Source: Cyclospora cayetanensis
Taxonomy: Eukaryota > Apicomplexa > Conoidasida > Eucoccidiorida > Eimeriidae
DNA: 64,000 nucleotides
Direction of reading: 5' to 3'
Assembly (NCBI RefSeq): GCF_002999335.1
Contig: NW_020312762.1
Span: 97,980 to 161,979 of the forward strand
The notes under the pieces were generated by a model, which was not told the origin of the DNA, did not search any database, and saw only the letters and a program-made list of their open reading frames with translations. Below are positions 35,139-47,799 of this stretch, one piece after another. The first letter of the stretch is position 1. Every line of letters begins with the position of its first letter. Position numbers and translations under genes: made by a program.

Positions 35139-38100
35139 CTCCGCAAGTAACAGCTGCCGTATCCGTGTGCAGTAAGGTTATTATGCACGGTTGTAGTCAT
35201 ACAAAATGGAAAACACGAAAAGGACCTGATGCGTGGTGGTAGGCAAGGCCTCCCCGTTTTCGCACTGAGCTGCTGAGGCGTGGATTTGGTTTGTTGCGAG
35301 AGAGAACACAGTGCCGGGGAAGCTCTCTTCAGTGCCAAAGAAAAAGGGCAGAATTCTGTCCACCTCACGCACAATGTTTCATCAGACAGAACACTTTATG
35401 GGCAGTCTGAGGCCCCACTGGCAGAAGTGGCGAAGGAGGAGGGTTGCAGGGAGAGAACGGCTGTAAAAGGGGAGGAACAGGGGGTGAAGAGTGGAAAGAT
35501 ACTACAATATTAACACATATAGACAAGCATGAAGACCATGCAGGCAGGCAGGCTGTTGTTGTTGAATAAGGCGACAACGCGGATATGGAGGAGGGGGCCC
35601 AGTCAGCAACGTGTAGCAAACAGCAAATATTGATAGCTACCTTTGACAATGCCGTCCAAGTTGAATCAGCCTTCAGGAGCAACACAGCTGAGGCCGTCAA
35701 GGGACGAAAAGGGGATCTTTGGCGTCTCAGCAAGCAATACCAGAGGACGAATCCTGATAAGCGGGGGGCACATATATAGGAGCGCTGCAGCCCCTGGCTG
35801 GGAGAAAGAACCTGCCGTGTGGAGGCACCAGAAAGAAAAGGAAGCCTCGCAAAAGGACTTCGAAGCCTCGGTAAGATAAGATACTAAGCGCTGCCGCGAT
35901 AGGCAACACGGATTGGAACCAGCGGGGTGCCAGAGGGAAGCAGAAATGAGGAAGAACGAGAAACGGGGGGGACACAGGGAAAGGGCCCTGGCTGTTTAGC
36001 AGCTTTCTGAGGGCTTCGTGGCATTGCAATGCAGCGACATAGAGAGGTTTTTTCAAGCTTAGGAAGAAGAAGGCGGGTTGAATCACACCCAGGGTCAAAC
36101 AAGAGGTCCCTCTGACAGCGGTAGAAGAATGAGAGCGAGGGGCAGTTTGGGGGGATTCTCTCCGTGTTGTTCAAGGGCCCAAAGGGAGCGTACGCGGCGT
36201 CTCCTTTAGACTTCAGGGGACGCAGAAAGTGTGCTAGGACGCCCCTATTCGAGGCGGCAAAAACTGCTAGGCACACAGAGAAAGTAATCTTCTTTTCTAT
36301 ACAGATAGGGCCCTCCTTTGTCCCCTTTTATATCCTCCAAGTAAAACGATTCTCTTGGTAGCTCCCTTTGGTGTCGAAGAAAAGAGGCACAGAAAGAGCG
36401 AGGGCTAATGGCCAAAGTGGGAGCAACAGGAGAGGGAGCGGCAGGCTGCCCGCACCCTAATTGGATCAGGGGAACGACAAATGCAGCTTGAGCCCTTTTA
36501 GGATCTCTCTCTCATTTACTTTCATATATAAACACTTGAAGAAGAAGTGGGGAAGGACGGAGTTCCGGCGCAGCAGCGGGGCGGGAACTGCGGCTTAGAG
36601 CCGGTGCACTGTGGGTCTCCTTAGGCAGCCCCTTCTAGTGGGACACTCAGATCTGTCTCCTGATTTGCAAAGAGGCTTTTCATCTTATGGAAAGTCATTG
36701 AAACTTATTAAGGCATCAATAAGCTTGAGGTTCCTGGCACAGGAAGTCAATGGGTCTTAGTTCAGCTAGTGATTGTTCATGGTTTGCTTCCCTCGGATGC
36801 CAAATTCCTCCAAACGCAACCGCTCAGTCCCTCCGATGATTTTCCTGTGGGGGCCCCAGGTCCCCAGTTCTTGATTGATTCAATTGGAATCATCAGCTTA
36901 AGTTGTATTTTTTTGGCTAAGAGAGATTGGTGGTACTCCCGGCTCAGAGAGTGCAGGAAGCAGCAGTCGCATTGGTCTCCCATATTGTGGACCTGCCGTA
37001 AATTCAGCTACACGAAGTTGGAATAGACATTCGTTAAGAAGGCACTAGAAACGTGAGTAGGGGAATTCCCAGGTTTCATTACAATACACTTTGTAGAGGG
37101 CAGAGATATGTTTAATAGGAAGTCAAAGAGCAGAGGCATCCTCTTGTTCTCGAGCAGGGAGACGCAGCGGCGCCGTGCGACCTCCCCCTGGCAGGCCACG
37201 CTGCACCCACCCCATGAAGATGATGCATGCAGAGAAGAGTGACAAGCTACTCCATGCGATATGCTTTGCCTTTACGCCAAAAATGCCATTATTTGTTGTA
37301 TATTGACAGGCAGAGTCCGCCTGTGTGCAACAAGCGGGCGAGCTGGGGAGCGAGCGAGCCTATCGATCATACCGCCGTGCACCGGACACTGTGCTGGTAG
37401 GGGGATTACCCATCGGGAAGGCACAAAATCCCGTTTTGACGATTCTCCATATTTCATCGCTATTAGGTAATATTTTTAGCAATATGGTATGGCATGAATG
37501 CAATATAAGGGCGTTTCATTCAGTCACCCCTGAGTGTCGCCAGGATCGATGATAGCCAAATGGGCAGGTGAACTGCATTCAGAAAATGCCGGGAGAAGGG
37601 GGGGAAACTTGTTATAGAACAATACCGACTACATTGTCGTGAACTGCTCATTGTTCACTACTCGAGCAATACACTCCGTAGTGAAATGGACCGACGGGCG
37701 CATGGCGCGACAGTCCTTTTTAACGCTCTCCATAAGGAAACCCGCAATCAAATGCGAAGTAAGAGTTGAGGAATATTGTTTTTTTTCGTTTCCCCAAGAG
37801 ATGCGCCCCCTCCTTGCCCTCAGCATACTGGGTCCTGTCACTGGGTAACGGCCGAGCGCGCGGCTCGCCTTTCGGGGATTGCAACATCGCTGCCCTCTAG
37901 GTTTTCGCACATGCGATCTATTCTTCTAGCCTGAATCTAGCCTCGCACCACAAATGAGACGGATTATCAGCCGTGCGGAGACGCTCCATCTAGGGCCTCA
38001 GTAGAGGAAGGCATCTAACTCCAGACTCGATACAAACTAGATAGGAAGTCATTGGGTGTTCCTCAGAATAAATGTCACCCTCCGTTGCCGGCGCCACTTC

Positions 38101-39507
38101 GAGAGTGTGACATGAGTGGAGAAGGATAGACACTTTTCCGCGTGGCTGTACTTCTCTAGGCCCGCCGAGCGTTCGCAGGTATTTGCATATAGCACCTGGT
38201 TTACATGCAGACATGGATCCTTCTTGAATCAAGGTACAATAACTCTGCAACAGATTAAAGACATGAACAAAACAAGCTAATTAATCAGTTCCTGACAATT
38301 TCTTTGTGAATAAAACTAGAGTCTTAGAAAGTGGAACTTAGTGTACTACACGTGTCGTCAGGTCGTAAAGCTGAATTGAGACTAAGGGATTTGGTGGCAA
38401 CTGCCAACGGGCACCTCGGCTGACTGCAAAGGAATCCGGTTGATACACAAAGAGTCGACCTGATCCGGCCTAAGAGCAGGCTGCACTGGGAGCGTGCTCT
38501 CCAAGCAGAGTCATCGCCATTCAGCCTCCTTCGTAAGATCGTGGTCAACCCTCCTTCTCCCGGAGTTACTAACAACTCTAAAGGCTCAATTATTCCTGTG
38601 TTTTCAACTTCCTCAAAGTTGGGATATTTTCGCCTCTGCATGGTTTACGCTACTGCCTGGGGAAGTGTGGTCTACAGCCTCACGGTTACTCTGTTCTATT
38701 AGTGGGTGCGACAGGTTGCAGAAGCGGCTTCATCTGCCCTCAGCGGTATCCGGTGTAACTATGCAACTTAAAAATTCACGCAAACCCCATGTTTAACAAA
38801 CAAAGTTCGCTAAAGCTTCAATACAATTCGCAAAATCCACTAGGTATATTGATACGGGTTCAGATATGGTTGCCTTCCTCCGCACATCCAGCCAAGCACA
38901 TGCAGCAGTTACGCCCACATACACGGATTCGCACACTCACCGGTTCATTCCATTGAGCCTATGTTTTCGAGGGCACGTGTGGTAAAGGTCGGCATGGCTC
39001 TGTACACATGGCTAGCAAGTGCCTAGACAGTTGGGTCTCCGCAAGTAGATGTGCGTATGCATGCACATTACTATACACATTCATCCATGCAAGCGTGTGT
39101 GCATGCACGACACTTATGAAAGGATGCGTAAGTGCCAAGTTTCGTTTCCGAATAGCGGCCGTGGCAAAAAACGACGAGGGACTGACTACATCCCAATATT
39201 TGCTGATGCCTAGCACCCCTCCTCAACAAAAGCTTTCAACAAGCATACAGGAGGATTAAGGCCTTCTTCGCTTCTGATGCAGTGGATAAAATCCCCCACT
39301 GAAGGGTCATGAGTATCCCTTCCCGGCTCTACAAATCCGCAGCTGCCCCAACGTGCATATATGACGCCAAAACAACCACATAAAATAGCAGAGAGAACCT
39401 GGTCCAGAACCTTTCCTCTCTTAATACTGCTAGGCCTATTTATCGAGAGAACACCAGTGCAGCTACCAATGAGACCCGGCTCGACACTGCTGAGGTGTAC
39501 ATGCACC
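35139..39507. other. Large spacer upstream of the CELF gene
   Basis: About 4.4 kb with only short, mutually overlapping frames and no domains. The part next to 35139 should hold the CELF promoter and 5' UTR. From about 36.4 kb on, composition becomes more AT-rich. No repeat array, RNA gene or pseudogene was recognised. Confidence 0.45.
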
Positions 39508-39936
39508 TCAGAGCTCTATGGGTGCCTTTTCGTGTAAGGCGAAAAGCTTCGCTTGCAACCAAAGTTTTCCTGCCAGAAGCTGGGGATCCTGTTTATGGAC
39601 AGGCCCCTGAAGGGGCGGCAGTAGAGCCTCGACTGCGCGGTTGATGAGCTGCCTTTCTTTCTCTGGGGACAGCATCAAACGTCGCAGGGCAGGCAGAACG
39701 CCAGCCTCCTCCTTCCATGATAAGCCACGAAGCAGCTGCGCCTTTTGACCAGAGTTCTCGCACTGCATGGATGCAGCAAGATGCTCTGCATCGCGTAACA
39801 ACGACATCCCGGCACGGCTCAAACAAACGGGTTCCTTAGTAGGGAGTCCTGCTGCAGGGGCCTCTTCTGCTTGGCCCTTTGTGGTCATGATGGAAGCTGC
39901 TTGCAGTTCATTCGATCGTGGAGCACCTCGAACCAC
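39508..39936 (-). CDS. Hypothetical protein, about 142 residues
   Basis: A compact minus-strand frame that is GC-richer than its surroundings. The product is hydrophilic and probably helical: residues 1-35 are low complexity, then there is a Leu/Lys/Glu-rich part (SLLRDAEHLAA, LLRGLSWKEEAGVLPALRRL, LINRAVEALLPPL, LLAGKLWLQAKLFALHEK). Its regular leucines and lack of homopolymer runs argue for a real protein. No family was recognised, and no signal peptide or membrane helix is present. The start could instead be the internal Met 17 residues in (near 39888), and upstream exons are possible. Confidence 0.4.
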   Translation of the reverse strand: MVRGAPRSNELQAASIMTTKGQAEEAPAAGLPTKEPVCLSRAGMSLLRDAEHLAASMQCENSGQKAQLLRGLSWKEEAGVLPALRRLMLSPEKERQLINRAVEALLPPLQGPVHKQDPQLLAGKLWLQAKLFALHEKAPIEL

Positions 39937-41033
39937 GGTAGCTGGCTGCAGCAGTCAAAGCGCTGAGATCAGGGGAAATCGGTGAGCGTATAGTCCGTAT
40001 TCCTATGGGGCCCTCTTTAGGGGCAGGTGGACCCCTCCACCACCTATCTTGCCAGGGATGGCGCCTAGAACCCCCTGGTAGGATACTCAGGCCGGTAGGC
40101 TGTATTTGTAGCCTTCGTGCGGGGCGACCTACTTAGGATTACGGCTACGATCTGAAGTACGTGCCCAATGGTGGCGCAAGGAAAGCCTTCGGAAGATGCG
40201 CGAAGGGCTCAACGAAAAGATGTGAATGCACGGGTTCCTTTGAGTGCGGAAATTGAGACGGAGTGGGACGGCAGTTTGCAGAGGGTCCATACACCGGAAC
40301 GCACGGCCGGCAATGGTGAAGCAAAAGTCCACTGTAACAGTGCCGGAAAAATTCGTGTTGGTCCCTCTGCACTCTTAATAAGCTAAAGTGAACGTATTTC
40401 CTGTTAGTTCTATAGCAAGGAAGGGCAGGGGAGTAACAGCGGCGATTCGGCTGCCTCTGCAGCGGTTGGAGCGTCTTCTGCTACTGTCAGTCTCGCGCTC
40501 ATGCTGCTGCTGTTGTAGTTGCTTGCGTTGTTTTTCTTTGCTGTTTTACCATTTACATGTGATCCTCACTTGCCACCGGTGTTGCGTACCTTCTGCTACG
40601 TTTAAAGGACAGTTAGCCGGTATACCTTGAGGCGACTACTAGCAGAACTGTTGGAGCCACTGTCACTGCCCCGGCTCAACGCAACGCAGACGAGTGTCTG
40701 TGCGGCCATTGGCGCAGTCTCTGCCTTTCTTGTAAGGCGCAAAACTCGGAGCACCTGCTCGCCGTGTTGACAGCAGCTGTGGCAGCAGCAGTTGGTGGCA
40801 GCAGCAGTCTCAACAGAGGACTTTGCAATAACGGCCAAACCGGGAACGACACCATCGAAAGCACAATTGAACGGGGCCAGCGCTGCAGCGCAGCTATAGA
40901 GGGGCTTTCAACAGATGCCCTTTCCCGTCAGAGCGCCACCACACCCGACACGCGCACGACACCCCCTTGTATCGAAAAAGCCTCGAGGTCTTTTGGGAGC
41001 CATCTAGCCCATACACATTATCTCACAGGCCAC
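39937..41033. other. Spacer before the epsin-like gene
   Basis: This holds GCT/CAG-rich stretches (about 40490-40840) and short frames on both strands. The upstream control region of the epsin-like gene and of the minus-strand hypothetical must lie here. No defined element was seen. Confidence 0.45.
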
Positions 41034-44000
41034 ATGGATTTGAAGAAAGCGTAGAGGGTGAAGTGTTCGAGAGGAAGCCCTCGAAGGAGCCAGGAAGACA
41101 ACGGAGAAGCGTCTATTGCAGCAATCAAGAGGTGGACAGACCTGCTGCTGCATCGCGGTATACTCCGAATTTTTGCCGGAGACAATGTCGTTCTTTACAT
41201 CAAGCTCGATGGACAAACTGGGGTCTCGTTTGGCCTCCTTGGTGTCCTCCGCCTCGGAGAAAGTCAAAGAGGCGGCAGAGCGCACGTGAGCTTTTTGGAA
41301 AGACAACATCTTACGATCTGGCATATAGAGGCAAAGGACAGCTAACGGCTATAAGGTGGTGCATGCGTCTCATAAAATATAAAAGATCCGCTTTTTAAGG
41401 GTCTCATCGCAGACACTTTTCTGTGGCTGTTGTACTGTTGTCGGAGTGTACAGACTCACCAATACATGCATTGCCGCACTCCACCCGTATATACACAATC
41501 AGAATCTCAGAAGACTCACTTACAACCCCTTCAAATCTCAAGTCCGTGTATGTGACTGCTATGGGACTGTCTCAGCATAACCAAGGAAACTCCACTGGAG
41601 AAGAATCTGCGGGAGGCATTGAGCGACAAGAACTGGGGTTGCGCGACTTCTATCTTGTCAGAGATTGCTAGAGCTTCCTACAACTAGTAAGATGCTGAGT
41701 CTTACTCGTTCAGCGCTGCCACTTATGAATGCTTTCTCTGCGCCACCTTTCTTTGCAAGGCTTGCAATCTGTGGTCTCCTGCTCTCCCTCCCTACAACCC
41801 TCTCAGTCCCCTTGTGGACCCCCCGTAAACCGTGTTTGCCACCCCATCTCCGCATTTTCCTGCAAGCTTTTTGTTCCTTGTTTGTGTAGCTCCGACTGTG
41901 TTTCCATATCCAAGACGATGTGGGATGCCATAGGAGAGCCTCCAAAGCGGTGGCGCAGGATATTTAAAGTGAGAGATATTTGTGATTGGCGAGATAGATG
42001 GGCGCGTCAGGCCCTGCTGCCCGCCCTTTGGGTGTCCATACACCTGAACCAGCCACCAACAGATACCGAAAGAGCACTTAGATCACTAGGATCTCTATTT
42101 GTTCGCGGCGGGGTAACACAGACAGCAGCCTCGTCATGCGTTAGAATTTGTGCCTAAGGGTGGTGCTGTGCGTCTTCAGGGTCTGACAATGTTGGAATAT
42201 ATGCTTAAGAACGGTACAGAAAAGTTTGCAGAAGAGGCGAGAGACAGGAGTTATCTCCTTCGGACTCTTCAGAGTCTCAGTTGGTCAGAGGAAGGAAGAG
42301 ACAAGGGCGCAGGCAGTGAGACATGCCGGTGCTTGCTTTCATAGCTGTCTTATCGGATGGCAAGGCCCTTTAAAAAGCCATGTGGCATCCAGTGCCCTCT
42401 TGTGGGTGCTTTCTCTGTTTGTTTCTGTTTCGTGTGTTAAATATCGTCTGGTGATGTCCCCTGAAATTCGGTTTCTTTTTACTCCTTGTGCTTTTGAACC
42501 CGGCGTGTCTCCTCATGATCCACTCTTTCCCGTCTCACATGTTTCTGTTGTGCTCTCTGAGATGCGTTTGCTGCCATTATGAGTCTTACCACGCGTACCG
42601 TAGCTGCTCCTTTAGCGTAAGGGGGAGCAGCAGCTGCTGGAGCCTTAGCAGTAGCGGCATAAGCAGCAGCACCGCGTCTTGTGCGCTTCAGTTCGGGAGA
42701 AGGCAGGGATCTGCACCACTCTAGTATTTGATGCCGCAGAATTGAAGGCAGCACGAGAAGAAGCGGCCAAGAATCGAGACAAATACATCGGCATCTCCTC
42801 AGCTTCCTCCATGGCATGCCGCAGTAGCAGCAGGGGCCACACTGCAGCAACCGGACTGGGGAGCGACAGCCGTTATTCTTCAAACAGAGATCCGTACGAG
42901 CGTCGCACAGCTTCCTTAGAGGAGAGCATGGGGTTAGGATTAGCGAAACTTCACCAAATCGTCAAGACAAAGAATTAGGATTCTTTCGGATTGCTTTGTG
43001 CTTCAGGTCCAGTCGCAACAGTCGAGGTGAGGAGAGTACTCCGCGCGTTGCAGATGTGCCGTCTTCTGCGAACAAAGAGAAGCACAGAGCCTCCGGAAAA
43101 AAAGAAGGAGCAAAGAAGAGTGACGCAGCCTCTCCAGAAAACTCGAAGGCCTCTCCCGTGGCAAAGTCTCGGGTGTACGTACACCCGAAGTCCTACACCG
43201 TCAAAACACGCCACCCCCAATGGCTCCATCCATGGATTCAAAAGCTTAGGGTCTCCTGTGTGTCTCAAGGAATCTTCTTCAGCTCTGTGGCATGTGTGAA
43301 AACAACGAAACGCTGATAGTGTCGTATCACCGTTTTGACGGATGTTGCGATCTGCAGGCAACAGGCAGATCTTCTAGGATTCGACAGTCCGCCTATTGGC
43401 ACGCAGGCGACTTCCGTGGAGGCCTCTTCCTTCGCGTCAGGTAAGGCTTTTTTCCTTCCCATTTTGTTGCTTTCAAATGGGGGTGTGGTTGCCGTACAGA
43501 GAGAGCCGGACTCCTCTCTTCTTAGCCTTCATGCCTCTAGAGTGCAACTGGATGTTTACGTAGCTGTGTCAGTTACTGTTTATCACTACTGCCTCTGCAT
43601 ATGTCACTTCGCGCTGTCACGATCCCCTGTACTTAATGCACCGCGTCCCTTGTTTCTCCCGGATGCAGGAAACGTCTGGTGCGAAGCTCCAGCTGCTGCT
43701 GGGGATCTTTCGCTGGACTCGGCTTATAACTTTGAGGCCTTTCTGCCTCCCCCTCCCCCCGGCGCAGGAGCTCCTAGTGGGCCCCCCCCCCCCGCGGAGC
43801 TTCCTGGAGCCCCTCGGACTACTGGGGATATTGGATCAGATGATCTGTTTGGATGCTTTCAAGCAGCTAGTCCTCCCACAACGACGGGAATGTCAGGCAG
43901 CAGCAACCCACTAGATGCAGTGGCTGCTGCATTTGCTGCTCCTGCATCGCCTCCTGCAACAGCAGGCTGGACCAGTGGTTAGTGTGCTTGAATGATATTG

Positions 44001-44789
44001 CAGCAGCCTTTGTGCTTGCTGGCATGCTGGATAAGTTGTGATTCTCTTCGTTTGCAAGTCATTTCTCGCCTCCATCCACTGCGGTTGCTGCTAGGAACCA
44101 CTTTTTGCTGTCGCGGATAATTCATGGTATCTCGAGCATGCTCGAGTTCCCCTTTTCCACAGCTGCTGTATGTATGTATGCTTATCTGTGTGTATATGTG
44201 TGTGTGTGTGATAGGTACGTCTACGGGGGGTAAAGGCCTCGGCACATCTTCTCATGATGCCTTACAGGGCCTCCAGCAACTCAACACAGGTTTGTGGTCG
44301 TTTCTCTCACACCTACCTAAACGGGGTGGACTGGCTAGGAAGAAGGCTTCATGAATCTCTTTGCAGAAGCCTTTCTTGATTAACCCTCCCACTCTCAGGT
44401 TGGCGTTTTGTGAGGTCACTATAGTTGCGTTTGTGCTGTTGTGTGTAATAGAACCCCCTACCAACACGCCGGCGCTCTTCACGCTTGCAAAGCCCTCCCC
44501 TACCCCTGCTGCTGCACCACAGTGGCAGCAGCCGTTCACAATGGGAAACAGGAGCAATCATAATGCTACCAACAGCATCAATGCGTTACCGGATCCATTC
44601 AGTGTCAGCAGCAGCGGCACGACGTCGCAAACTTTCACCATGGGCACCAGCAGTAGCAAGCAGCAGCATGCAACGGGAGCTAGACATTTAGCTTCACGCC
44701 CCTTAGCCGTGGTTGGAACTGCAACGCAGCCTTGGCAGCAACAGGCGGCTGCTGGCAGCTTCGCGTCTTTGGAGCCTGGCCTTTTCTAG
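41034..44789 (+). CDS. ENTH-domain epsin-like protein (EpsL-type)
   Basis: A clathrin-traffic adaptor of 515 residues. Ten exons join in phase: 41034-41050, 41576-41686, 41890-41968, 42180-42315, 42692-42932, 43007-43172, 43365-43440, 43669-43977, 44215-44289, 44452-44789. The ENTH domain covers residues about 1-150: MDLKKA, LREALSDKNWG, ILSEIARASYNY, MWDAIGEPPKRWRRIFK, GLTMLEYMLKNG, FAEEARDRSYLLRTLQS, REKAG and NRDKYIGIS. The tail is disordered and Ser/Pro/Ala/Gln-rich. It carries clathrin- or adaptor-like short motifs: DLLGF at about 252, DDLFGCF near 345, NPLDAV, and DPF in exon 10. In Toxoplasma an epsin-like protein acts with AP-1 and clathrin at the trans-Golgi, so a role in secretory-organelle traffic is likely by analogy. 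The first exon has only 17 coding bases. Confidence 0.9.
43169..43188. repeat. 20-bp perfect palindrome over a splice donor
   Basis: The sequence TCGGGTGTACGTACACCCGA is its own reverse complement. It covers the end of epsin-like exon 6 (43172) and the GT of its intron. A transcript hairpin here would bury the 5' splice site. Confidence 0.85.
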
Positions 44790-45463
44790 GGCTGTAGCAC
44801 TAGCCAGCGCGCACACGCGTATCTTCACGCATGAAAGAAAAACTCGCGCGCTGCTGCTTTTTTTACATGGGTGTAAGCCGCTTCCTTCTCCACCCTCTGC
44901 TCTGGCGCATCAGGCGCAGTAGTCCAGCCCCTCGGGTGCAGAAATTTTCTCTTCATGTTGCACGCAGAGGTCTTTTTCCACACGGCAATGTAGTAGAGGC
45001 CACGAATTAGTTTACGGTTCGTCACTGTTTAGCTTGTACGTATTAACTTTAAAGAATACCAAAAATATGAACCAAATGGCCTCGAAGCTATCCCCAGACA
45101 TAATTAACAGCGCAGCCTCTTCCTCCAATCCCTCTGAAGCTGGACTTGCCCCTCGGTCTCTGCATTTGGGTTTAGTTCTCGGTGGGCCAGAAAAATCCGC
45201 AACACGAAGTCGTAAACAATTGAAAGATACGTTATTGTTTGAGAGAAAGTTGCACAAACCCCGACCTCACCAGCAATTGTAGCCTGCAGTGAGGAGGGAG
45301 CAGTACTCTGCTGCGTGCTGCCGTTGCTTCAGCAGAGCTCATATACTGCAGTCTATCTGCTTCCTCCCCTACTCTCGTTAAAGGGGGACAAAATGCTGCT
45401 AGAGCTGTGTAGATAACCGTGACAGCAGCATGCACCATTTCAACGGGGAACGGCGTCGTTCGC
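44790..45463. other. Convergent 3' region
   Basis: This stretch separates the ends of the epsin-like (+) and ATP synthase c (-) genes. An open frame at 45034-45282 has no domain. Nothing else was seen. Confidence 0.5.
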
Positions 45464-46352
45464 TCACGAGTAGAGAAGGACTGCGCTCATCATGACGCAA
45501 ATGATGCCGAGAAACTCGAGAAAGCCCATACCAATGAGGGTGTATGTGAAGAGGTCCTCCTTGATAGAAGGGTTCCTTGCAGTGCCCGACACCAGAGCAG
45601 CAAAGAGGGAGCCAATGCCTTGTGCTACACCTCCAACAGACATCAACGCAACGGCAGCGGACAGCGTTGCTACGCCTGCCTCGTGGCGCACGGCGCCGTA
45701 AGGCGAGAGGACGGCAGATGGCTGAGCATACACAATAAAAGCAGCACATCCATGCTCCCGGATACATACGCAAGGAGAAAATTTGAAACGAACCAGAGGG
45801 GGGAGGAGGTATGTGGCAGCATGTCTGGCCGTCAGCACGACGCCACGAAAAAGCATAATGACAGAGCCGCCACAGCTTCTTCGTAATAATAAGGTATATT
45901 CAGGTGGTAAGCTATATGTCTGTTGCAAGAAGGGGTGGTCGCTTAAAACTAATAACAACCTTGCTCCAGAAGGCATGGCCCTCCATTAGGGGGGCGGGCC
46001 ATGCACCCAACTCCCCTTTGTTTCCTCCTATTTGAACCACGGGGATGAAGAGTTTGTACTTTGTCATATTTACGGGAATAGTTTCAAGGTAAAGTTAGAT
46101 ACTTACGCCTGTGGCTGCGGGCAGGAGGGCACTTGCAGGGAGGCGGGTGCCGGGGGTCTGGATGGCGGCGCTATGCCTCTGCAGAAGAGGAGCAGTGCTG
46201 AGGGAACGGATTGCAAGAAAAGGGGAAATAACCCCACATAAACCTCCGCTGGCAGCAGACAACTGGGGAACAGCAAGGCCAAAGGCCCTGCGACACGCAG
46301 CAGGGCGGAGCATCATCATGCCCCTCGCCGCTGCCGCACCAAAGAACGTCAT
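45464..46352 (-). CDS. Mitochondrial ATP synthase F0 subunit c (proteolipid)
   Basis: Two minus-strand exons, 46352-46107 and 45721-45464, join in phase to 167 residues. Residues 1 to about 90 are Ala/Arg/Ser-rich with no acidic residues near the start (MTFFGAAAARGMMMLRPAACRR begins it), a typical mitochondrial presequence. The mature part is a two-helix hairpin: helix 1 contains GGVAQGIGSLFAALVSGTARNP, then a polar loop SIKEDL, and helix 2 contains the proton-binding Glu151 in GMGFLEFLGI. Many copies form the rotating c-ring of F1F0-ATP synthase in the inner membrane. As in other apicomplexans, the gene is nuclear. The intron falls between presequence and mature protein, consistent with exon-wise gain of targeting. 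The plus-strand frames here are shadows. Confidence 0.95.
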
Positions 46353-47799
46353 TTTGAACTCCTAAGAGGAACTGTCGTTACAGGTGGAGAATCACGTGCC
46401 CCCAATTCGGCCCGAAAACACTGGAAAACCTATAAAATGATGCACGAGAGCAGAAACAACAACAGAGGTCCGCAAGAGGCTGGCAGCACCGGCAGCCCCA
46501 CACACCCCCAGCGAGGAAGTTCGGTCCTTTTCCCTCAAAACTGTTTGCTTGCTGCCTTATCCTAGCAGGAAGAAGAAACAGCACTAGTTGTCAGCACACT
46601 AGCAACTGTTTCGATGAGCCAATGGCATATGATATTGATGAGAAAAAATACACATTTGCTGTTTTTGTTCCATCTTACATGGAGACAGACACGCTAATGC
46701 CATAGGCGACAGCGGGGAATTGCAGCAACACAAAACATATTCTCTGTCTCCTTAAAGTTCCACTTAAATCCGGCAGTCATACTGCTTCGTTTTGATCTGG
46801 GTACCTGTATGCACGTCGTGGGGGCAACGGTTCAGAGAATCCATTCGCAGTCAGCACATAGCAAGCGCCACATAGCAACAAAACTACACAGTACGGTGTT
46901 GAACAGGAAGCGGGCATGTTGCTCAAATCCCATGGACTCATTGTTATTCAGGTCCACAACTAGATCTTGTTTGGACAACTTCTATAAGCTTAGAGAGCTT
47001 TATAAATTTGAAAGGGGTGAATTCGTGCATCGAGTAGTGGGCGGAGCTAGTAACGCTATCTGTGCGGTCCGTATAGCGGGCTAAGTTACATTTCACCTCC
47101 TTCTGCAACACTAGTTATATATGACGAAGGGTGATTAAATAATTGGCTAATTGGTGTGTATGCTTGTGTGTTCTTTGTTGCAGGGTATCGTTCGCTCGAA
47201 ACAAGATGCCACGTATGCATGTGTGCCAGATACTATTTGCAGTTATGCTTGAGTGCTCGTAGTGCTTTGGAGGTGCAGATAAACGCAACGTATCTATCCC
47301 GCTCTCCTTGCATTGGGACTTTTGGAGGGCTCGGGCAGGTAAAGGAGGGAGCTTATGGAAAAAAATTGTTGCAGCCGTCCATCTTATAGACACGTAACTC
47401 CTGACTCAATACGAACTTTGATAAAGTTGTTAAGTTCTTTCTAAAAACAGGGTTACCCGCAACTGCTGCTCGGTCAATCGCTAAGGTTGGCGCTCCTCAC
47501 CCGGATTAAGTAAAATCTCCCGTCTAGAGTGTCGTCAGCGCTATGAGTCCCCAAATTCAGGAATTGCCTGGCTCACTATGGATTGTCTGCCCTCACACGG
47601 GCCACTGGCCTGCGCGGCGAAAGCAGAGATCATGTAGGAATCTCTAGGTTTCTTTGTGGAGGCTGTGGAACATCCAACTTTGGGGGAATCGATACAGTAA
47701 GAAAGAAAATTGACCTGAAATGGCAAATATTTGTAGCTGCCTGGCCGTCAATTTCTTTGTCTGGTGACCTCGTGCAACTTCTACAACCTGCTGATCCAC
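46353..47799. other. Upstream of ATP synthase c; transition to the gene-poor part
   Basis: Only short frames occur. The first few hundred bases should hold the ATP synthase c promoter. Beyond about 46.6 kb the sequence is AT-richer and runs into the retroelement remnant. Confidence 0.45.
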
